NCBI RefSeq assembly: GCF_040529335.1
Contig: NZ_CP159534.1
Location: forward strand, 7,998,001 to 8,062,000
Direction: 5' to 3'
Length of the DNA: 64,000 nucleotides
From: Streptomyces sp. HUAS MG91
GTDB taxonomy: Bacteria > Actinomycetota > Actinomycetes > Streptomycetales > Streptomycetaceae
Shown: positions 59,829 to 64,000 of the stretch, in pieces
Numbering within the stretch: position 1 is the first letter of the stretch
How the letters are laid out: each line of letters opens with the position of its first letter
Translations under genes and position numbers: made by a program
The notes under the pieces: model-generated
Told to the model about the DNA's origin: nothing
Databases searched by the model: none
Seen by the model: only the letters and a program-made list of their open reading frames with translations

Positions 59829-61397
59829 GTGAGCGCGGAGACGACGCAGGCGGCAAGTGAGGCCGAGCCCGAGTGGAACCCGGAGGCGGTCCGCCGCCAC
59901 CGGGGCCTGTTCCGGGTGATCGAGCGACGGCGCAGCCCCAAGCTGCGGCGCAGCGACATCACCGTGACCGAGGAGCCGGCGGTCAAGCGTGCGGTGAAGG
60001 CCGCGATGCTCGGCAACGCCATGGAGTGGTTCGACTTCGGCATCTACTCCTACATGGCCGTCACCCTGGGCAAGGTGTTCTTCCCGTCGGGCAACCCGAC
60101 GGCCCAGACCCTCGCCTCGTTCGGCGCGTTCGCCGCGGCCTTCCTGCTGCGGCCGATCGGCGGATTCGTCTTCGGCCCGCTCGGTGACCGGATCGGCCGC
60201 AAGAAGGTCCTCTCCCTCACCATGATCATGATGGCGCTCGGCACCTTCGGCATCGGCCTGGTACCCAGTTACGCCGCCATCGGCATCTGGGCGCCGGTCC
60301 TGCTGCTCCTCTTCCGCGTCATCCAGGGCTTCTCGACCGGCGGCGAGTACGGCGGCGCGGCCACCTTCATCGCCGAGTACGCGCCGGACAAGCGCCGCGG
60401 CTTCTTCGGCAGCTACCTGGAGTTCGGCACGCTCGCCGGATACGTCGGCGCGGCCGGCCTGGTCACCATCCTGACCACCGCCCTGGACGACGGCGCCATG
60501 CTCTCCTGGGGCTGGCGCGTACCGTTCCTGGTCGCCGGACCGCTCGGCCTGATCGGCATGTACATGCGGCTCAAGCTGGAGGACACCCCGGCCTACCAGG
60601 AGCTGGAGCGCGAGCAGGAGCGCGGCGCGGAGCGCCCGAAGTTCAGGTTCGGCCCGTTCTTCCGCGACCACTGGCGCGCGCTGCTGCTGTGCATGGTGCT
60701 CGTCGCCGCCTACGACATCGCCGACTACGGCCTGCTGTCGTACATGCCGACCTACCTGACCGACGAGCTGAAGTACGGCTCCACCGCGGGCCTCGTGGCC
60801 CTCGTCGTCGTCATGGTCGTCCTGATGTGCCTGGTCCACCCGCTCGGCGCCCTGTCCGATCGGGTCGGCCGCAAGCCCGTCCTGCTCACCGGCATGCTCG
60901 GCTTCGTCGTCCTGACCGTGCCCGCCTTCCTGCTGCTGCGCGCCGGAGGCCACTTCGCGATCTACGCCGGTCTGCTGCTGCTCGGCCTGTGCCTGCTGAC
61001 GTTCCTCGCGACGATGTCCGCCGTGCTCCCGGCGCTCTTCCCGACGGAGGTGCGCTACTCGGCGCTCGCGATCTCGTTCAACGTCGCCGGCTCCCTCTTC
61101 GGCGGCACCACGCCGCTGGTGATGGAGGGCCTGACGAGTGCGACCGGCAACAACCTCATGCCGGCGTTCTACATGATGTTCGCGGCCGTCGTCGGCGCGG
61201 TCGCCGTCCTGTTCATGAAGGAGACGGCGCGCCAGCCGCTGGCCGGGTCGCCGCCGTCGGTCTCCACCGCCGAGGAGGCCTCGGAGCTGGTCGCCGCCCA
61301 GTACACGCGCGGCCCGCTCTCGCAGCTCCCCGCCGACCTTCCCGACAGCCCGGCCGAGCCGGAGCAGCCCGGCAACCGGGAACCGGCCGGCGTCTGA
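59829..61397 (+). CDS. ProP-like MFS metabolite:proton symporter
   Basis: A 522-residue transporter of the metabolite:H+ symporter family (ProP, ShiA, KgtP). A hydrophilic N-terminus of 60 residues is followed by 12 membrane segments. Helix 1 holds AMLGNAMEWFDFGIYSYMA, the motif A region is FGPLGDRIGRKKVLS near residue 117, and QGFSTGGEYGGAATFIAEYAP near residue 165 is typical of the family (in part). A second motif A, GALSDRVGRKPVL, occurs near residue 342. Proline, betaine or ectoine uptake is most likely for this subgroup. The GTG at 59829 has GGAAGGA upstream. It ends at a very strong hairpin. Confidence 0.87.
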   Translation: MSAETTQAASEAEPEWNPEAVRRHRGLFRVIERRRSPKLRRSDITVTEEPAVKRAVKAAMLGNAMEWFDFGIYSYMAVTLGKVFFPSGNPTAQTLASFGAFAAAFLLRPIGGFVFGPLGDRIGRKKVLSLTMIMMALGTFGIGLVPSYAAIGIWAPVLLLLFRVIQGFSTGGEYGGAATFIAEYAPDKRRGFFGSYLEFGTLAGYVGAAGLVTILTTALDDGAMLSWGWRVPFLVAGPLGLIGMYMRLKLEDTPAYQELEREQERGAERPKFRFGPFFRDHWRALLLCMVLVAAYDIADYGLLSYMPTYLTDELKYGSTAGLVALVVVMVVLMCLVHPLGALSDRVGRKPVLLTGMLGFVVLTVPAFLLLRAGGHFAIYAGLLLLGLCLLTFLATMSAVLPALFPTEVRYSALAISFNVAGSLFGGTTPLVMEGLTSATGNNLMPAFYMMFAAVVGAVAVLFMKETARQPLAGSPPSVSTAEEASELVAAQYTRGPLSQLPADLPDSPAEPEQPGNREPAGV

Positions 61398-61406
61398 GCC
61401 GCCGTG

Positions 61407-61454
61407 ACACGTGTGGGGCCCGCGGAGACACCTCTCCGCGGGCCCCACACGTGT
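61407..61454. terminator. Perfect 22-bp bidirectional terminator hairpin
   Basis: Arms at 61407-61428 and 61433-61454 are exact inverted repeats, beginning ACACGTGTGGGGCCCGCGG, with a four-base CACC loop. It lies between convergent genes and starts ten bases after the ProP-like stop codon. No T-tract follows. Confidence 0.88.
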
Positions 61455-61460
61455 GCCGGG

Positions 61461-62363
61461 TCAGCCGACGAGCAGAACGAGCTTCCCGCGCACCCGGCCG
61501 CTCTCGCCGGCCCGGTGCGCCTCCGCGATCCCGGCGAGCGGAAAGGTGGTCACGACGGGCGGCGCGAAACGCCCGGCCTCGATCAGCGGTCCGAGGTCGG
61601 CCAGCGCGTGGATCGCGCGTCCGTCGTCGCCGCGGCTGAACCGCACCCCGTGCTCCCGCGCACCGGCGACGTCGGCGACGGTCAGCACGTGCTCCGCACC
61701 GCCGGCCAGCCCGATCAGCTCGGGCAGCACCCCGCTCCCGGCGACATCGAGCGCCAGGTCGACCCCGTCGGGCGCCAACTCCCGCACCCGCTCGACGAGT
61801 CCGTCGCCGTAGGCCACCGGCTCGGCGCCCAGGGAGCGCAGGTGGGCGTGGTTGGCCGGACCCGCGGTGCCGATCACCCGCGCCCCGCGCGCCACCGCGA
61901 ACTGCACCGCCGCACTGCCCACGCTGCCGGAGGCGCCGTTGACGAGCACGGTGTCGCCGCGTCCGACGCCGAGCTGGTCCAGTGCCCGCACCGCCGTCTC
62001 GACGGAACTGGGCAGCGCGGCGGCAGCGGCGAAGCCGAGCGACGGCGGGACCGGCGCGTACACCGCCAGAACCGCCCGTTCGGCCTGGGCCGCGCCGTCG
62101 GGGCAGAAGCCGAAGACACGGTCGCCGACGGCCACGTCCGTGACGCCCGCGCCCACCTCGTCGACGACGCCCGCCGCCTCGTAGCCCAGGGTCTGCGGAA
62201 GTTCCTGGTCCATCAGGCCGCGCCGCTTCTTCCAGTCGCTGGCGTTGACCCCGGCCGCGCGCACCGCGATCCGCACCTCGCCGGGGCCCGGGTGCGGATC
62301 GGGCAGGTCGACGATGCCGAGGACGTCGGGGTCCCCGAACGCGCTGAAGCGGGCGGCCTTCAT
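61461..62363 (-). CDS. NADP-dependent oxidoreductase, quinone oxidoreductase-like (MDR)
   Basis: A 300-residue zinc-free MDR. The N-terminal GroES half has VRAAGVNASDWKKRRGLM near residue 35 and LGYEAAGVVDEVGAGV near residue 59. The nucleotide site is VNGASGSVGSAAVQFAVARGA near residue 143 (in part). It resembles actinobacterial quinone or enone reductases. Upstream in-frame extension to 62921 is Arg/Pro-rich and rejected. It stands alone, convergent with the transporter gene. Confidence 0.85.
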   Translation of the reverse strand: MKAARFSAFGDPDVLGIVDLPDPHPGPGEVRIAVRAAGVNASDWKKRRGLMDQELPQTLGYEAAGVVDEVGAGVTDVAVGDRVFGFCPDGAAQAERAVLAVYAPVPPSLGFAAAAALPSSVETAVRALDQLGVGRGDTVLVNGASGSVGSAAVQFAVARGARVIGTAGPANHAHLRSLGAEPVAYGDGLVERVRELAPDGVDLALDVAGSGVLPELIGLAGGAEHVLTVADVAGAREHGVRFSRGDDGRAIHALADLGPLIEAGRFAPPVVTTFPLAGIAEAHRAGESGRVRGKLVLLVG

Positions 62364-62554
62364 CCACGGCTCCGATCTCACCCGGGGCCGAACGCGCGGT
62401 CGGCGGCGGGGTGCTGTTCCTTGGGTCGTTCCGACGACGACGCTACGGGACGGATCACGCCGGCGCCCCTTCGCCCCGCGCCGGGGGGCGTGCCACGGTC
62501 CCGGGCGCCGTCGCGCCCACCCGCACTCCGTCCCCGCGCACCCCGCACCGAACG

Positions 62555-62788
62555 AATCGAGGCGGCGCGGCCGGGAGTCGACCTCGTCTCCACCACCCTG
62601 TCCGGGTACGTCCCGGGATCGCCGCGGCGGAACGGCCCTGCGGGTCCATCGCCGAACTCGGCGCGGTCGTCGCCGGTCCGGTCGCCGCCGAGGGCCGGAT
62701 CGCCACCCCCGCACGGGCCGCGAGCGTGCTCGTCGGCGCCGCGCCGACCCCGCTGACCCGGCTCTTCGTGGAGGAGCCGGGCGGCTGA
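62555..62788 (+). pseudogene. Possible degraded gene fragments, unidentified
   Basis: Two coding-like stretches lie in different frames. One reads ARPGVDLVSTTLSGYVPG (about 62563-62616); the other reads IAELGAVVAGPVAAEGRIATP and continues to VEEPGG and a stop at 62786-62788. They look like parts of one protein split by a frameshift, but I do not recognise it. They fill most of the gap between the oxidoreductase and the next leader. Chance open frames in GC-rich DNA are an alternative. Confidence 0.3.
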
Positions 62789-62928
62789 TCGAATCCGGAC
62801 GACTTTCTCCAAGAACGGCCTGATCCGGTGGGTGCGGCCGGAGCCGCTGATTCCCCGGACACGTCACGTCAGCACAGGTCACACGGTGTGCCCGGCCTTC
62901 GGGGCAACTGTGGGCGAACATCGGCCAG

Positions 62929-63072
62929 TTGAGTCGACTTCAAATATCAAGCACAAATTCCACACATCCCCCTCTTCAGGGGGGTCCCCATGGTCTAGAT
63001 TGACCGTGCTTCACATGCTGGGACACGAGGCGACAAATGATGATCTATTGATCAGGAGTTACTGCTGATCAA
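62929..63072 (+). promoter_or_regulatory. AT-rich control region with inverted repeats before the glycosyltransferase
   Basis: This stretch is far richer in A/T than the window. It holds a CCCCCT/AGGGGG hairpin (62968-62983), TGGTCTAGAT (62991-63000, half a dre-like site), TTGACC (63000-63005, possible -35) and TTGATCAG/CTGATCAA (63048-63055 and 63065-63072), a perfect 8-bp inverted repeat with a nine-base spacer. It probably contains the promoter and operator of the exopolysaccharide gene. Confidence 0.5.
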
Positions 63073-63135
63073 ACAGGCGTCACTCCGGTACCGGCAGTGA
63101 GGTGATCCATTCGTGGAGTCCAGGAGGGGCCCTGG

Positions 63136-63237
63136 GTGAGGGGAGCACCCAAGGTGTCGACGGGTTCTCGTGTGCTGTCGCGGTTTGCGCGGGGCAGACA
63201 GGCGGGTAGTCGTCGTGACGGGCTCGAGCAGCGCTGA
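63136..63237 (+). CDS. Possible 33-codon leader peptide ORF
   Basis: AGGAGG at 63122-63127 is eight bases before a GTG that opens a 33-codon frame ending in TGA at 63235. The predicted peptide is very basic (MRGAPKVSTGSRVLSRFARG, continuing to EQR). The GTG lies in a small hairpin (63133-63138 with 63146-63151). It could be a translated leader controlling the glycosyltransferase, or a chance frame. Confidence 0.3.
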   Translation: MRGAPKVSTGSRVLSRFARGRQAGSRRDGLEQR

Positions 63238-63238
63238 A

Positions 63239-63313
63239 CGGCCGAGAGGCCGAGCACGGAAGGCGGGGGCCTTCCGGCGGGAGAACGGCGCGGTGCGGGA
63301 GGCGGGGGCCTCC
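63239..63313 (+). promoter_or_regulatory. Structured RNA leader: three consecutive hairpins
   Basis: CGGCC-GAGA-GGCCG at 63239-63252 has a GNRA-type loop. CGGAAGGC-GGGG-GCCTTCCG lies at 63257-63276 and GGAGGC-GGGG-GCCTCC at 63298-63313. The last two share the loop and outline but differ in paired bases. They lie 53-128 bases before the glycosyltransferase start and could form an RNA control element. Confidence 0.45.
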
Positions 63314-63366
63314 TGGGGGATCTGAGTCACCGACCATGCATCACCACTGGGGACCGGGGGGTTTCT

Positions 63367-64000
63367 GTGCGGCAGGGGGGATTAGTCGGCCCTTTTTCGT
63401 CGACGCGAGGGCGTCTGACGGATGAGGCGATCAGCCAGCCGGCGAACGACTGGGAGCAGCGGTACCGCCGCTCCGTCATCACGAGCGACATGGTGGCCAC
63501 CGCCCTGGTGGTCGCGGGCATAGGCAACTTCTTCGGCGCGCGCGACGCGGCCAACTGGCACGAGAAGTGGGGGATCCTGGCCTTCGGCACCGAGCTGCTG
63601 GTGCTGGCCGCCCTCACGGTGAGCCGTGCCTGGGCACCCGCCGTCCTCGGCCAGGGCGCCGAGGAGTTCCGCCGTCTGGGGCGCTCGCTGTTCACGGCGA
63701 CCGTCGTGCTCGCGCTCGGCGGCATAGCGCTCACCTCGCGGAACATCAAACTCTGGATCTTCGTCGCGATACCCGCGATCGGGATCGTCACCATGACCGA
63801 GCGGTATCTGCTCCGCCTCTGGCTGCACAAGCAGCGCAAGGAAGGGCAGTGCCTCAGACCCGTGCTCGCCGCCGGAAGCCCGGCCACGGTGCACGACCTG
63901 ATCACCCGGACCCGCAAGTTCCCGCATCTCGGCTGGCGGATCGAGGCCGTGTGCACGACGGACGGGCTCGGGCCCGACGGCGACCACCTCGACGGGGTGC
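63367..64000 (+). CDS. Exopolysaccharide polyprenyl glycosylphosphotransferase, N-terminal part (cut by window edge)
   Basis: The first 211 residues of a membrane glycosyltransferase of the WcaJ/WbaP/CpsE type, which transfers a sugar phosphate to undecaprenyl phosphate to begin polysaccharide synthesis. The GTG at 63367 follows a G-rich stretch. A hydrophilic leader of 35 residues precedes four or five membrane segments (TSDMVATALVVAGIGNFFG, ILAFGTELLVLAALTVSRA, and two more to residue 155). The soluble region begins LRPVLAAGSPATVHDLI, the CoA-binding-like domain of this family. The catalytic domain lies beyond the window. No stop occurs before base 64000. Confidence 0.82.
   Translation, partial: MRQGGLVGPFSSTRGRLTDEAISQPANDWEQRYRRSVITSDMVATALVVAGIGNFFGARDAANWHEKWGILAFGTELLVLAALTVSRAWAPAVLGQGAEEFRRLGRSLFTATVVLALGGIALTSRNIKLWIFVAIPAIGIVTMTERYLLRLWLHKQRKEGQCLRPVLAAGSPATVHDLITRTRKFPHLGWRIEAVCTTDGLGPDGDHLDGV

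Noticed and set aside
62832..63068. A 78-codon plus-strand frame before the glycosyltransferase
   Set aside because: It crosses the AT-rich control region, lacks a ribosome-binding site and has no recognisable sequence.
63327..63987. Two minus-strand open frames at the right edge
   Set aside because: They are shadows of the glycosylphosphotransferase, whose plus-strand translation has membrane segments and a CoA-binding-like domain.
1..64000. CRISPR arrays, tRNA or rRNA genes, prophage, full insertion sequences
   Set aside because: No spaced direct-repeat array, cloverleaf with CCA-type end, phage structural gene or transposase was found on reading both strands.

Overview
The window looks like a stretch of Streptomyces (or close relative) chromosome. 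The DNA is very GC-rich with strong third-position bias, many starts are GTG or TTG, and several genes have a -10 hexamer about six bases before the ATG, as leaderless Streptomyces transcripts do. It also carries Streptomyces-type intergenic repeats, Tat-type signal peptides and dre-like sites upstream of a chitinase. No tRNA, rRNA, CRISPR array, prophage or complete insertion sequence was seen. The first and last genes are cut by the window edges.

Layout. 1-10.1 kb is a rhamnose/rhamnoside locus: ABC importer (ATPase fragment, two permeases, lipoprotein binding protein), L-rhamnose mutarotase, LacI regulator, then a convergent secreted GH78 alpha-L-rhamnosidase and a second, very similar LacI regulator read divergently from it. 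10.2-12.6 kb holds an S33 hydrolase and a stand-alone hydroxymethylbilane synthase whose stop codon lies inside the end of a 191-bp MITE-like element. 12.8-23.2 kb holds a TetR/MFS pair with twin operators, an enoyl-CoA hydratase, a degenerate sensor-kinase-like membrane protein, an SDR, a thioredoxin-reductase-like flavoprotein divergent from an XRE-cupin regulator, a quinone-oxidoreductase/acyl-CoA dehydrogenase/acyl-CoA dehydrogenase operon and a VOC protein. 23.3-28.9 kb has two secreted proteins, a DUF779 protein, two unrecognised proteins and a YciO/Sua5-like protein. 28.9-32.0 kb is a btuFCD-type vitamin B12 importer behind a cobalamin riboswitch. 32-35.9 kb has a hydrolase, an AraJ-like MFS pump, a RibD/DHFR-like protein and a STAS-GAF protein.

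35.9-45.5 kb is a ten-gene, single-direction catabolic cluster: UlaG-like lactonase, KDPG-type aldolase, SDR, two MDR dehydrogenases, glycerol-kinase-like FGGY kinase, shikimate-dehydrogenase-like protein, cupin phosphoglucose isomerase, 2-hydroxyacid dehydrogenase and RpiR regulator. Two GAAATTTC sites precede its first gene. I cannot assign a substrate. A GH18 chitinase is divergent from it. 47.1-52.7 kb is a purine salvage module (adenine-deaminase-like Add homologue, divergent AdeC-like amidohydrolase, NCS1 permease) facing a LacI regulator across twin near-perfect LacI operators.

52.8-58.1 kb is the most interesting segment: MarR regulator, a GAF-SpoIIE protein with an altered metal site, a PAS/GAF-SpoIIE phosphatase, a stand-alone CarH-like cobalamin-binding protein with the Wx9EH photoreceptor signature, and a STAS anti-anti-sigma protein. 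The last three are joined by ATGA overlaps. I read it as a candidate cobalamin- and possibly light-responsive partner-switching module. 58.1-64 kb has a small unrecognised protein, a CDF metal exporter, a ProP-like MFS transporter ending at a perfect 22-bp hairpin, an oxidoreductase, gene debris, and a long structured leader before an exopolysaccharide glycosylphosphotransferase that runs off the end.
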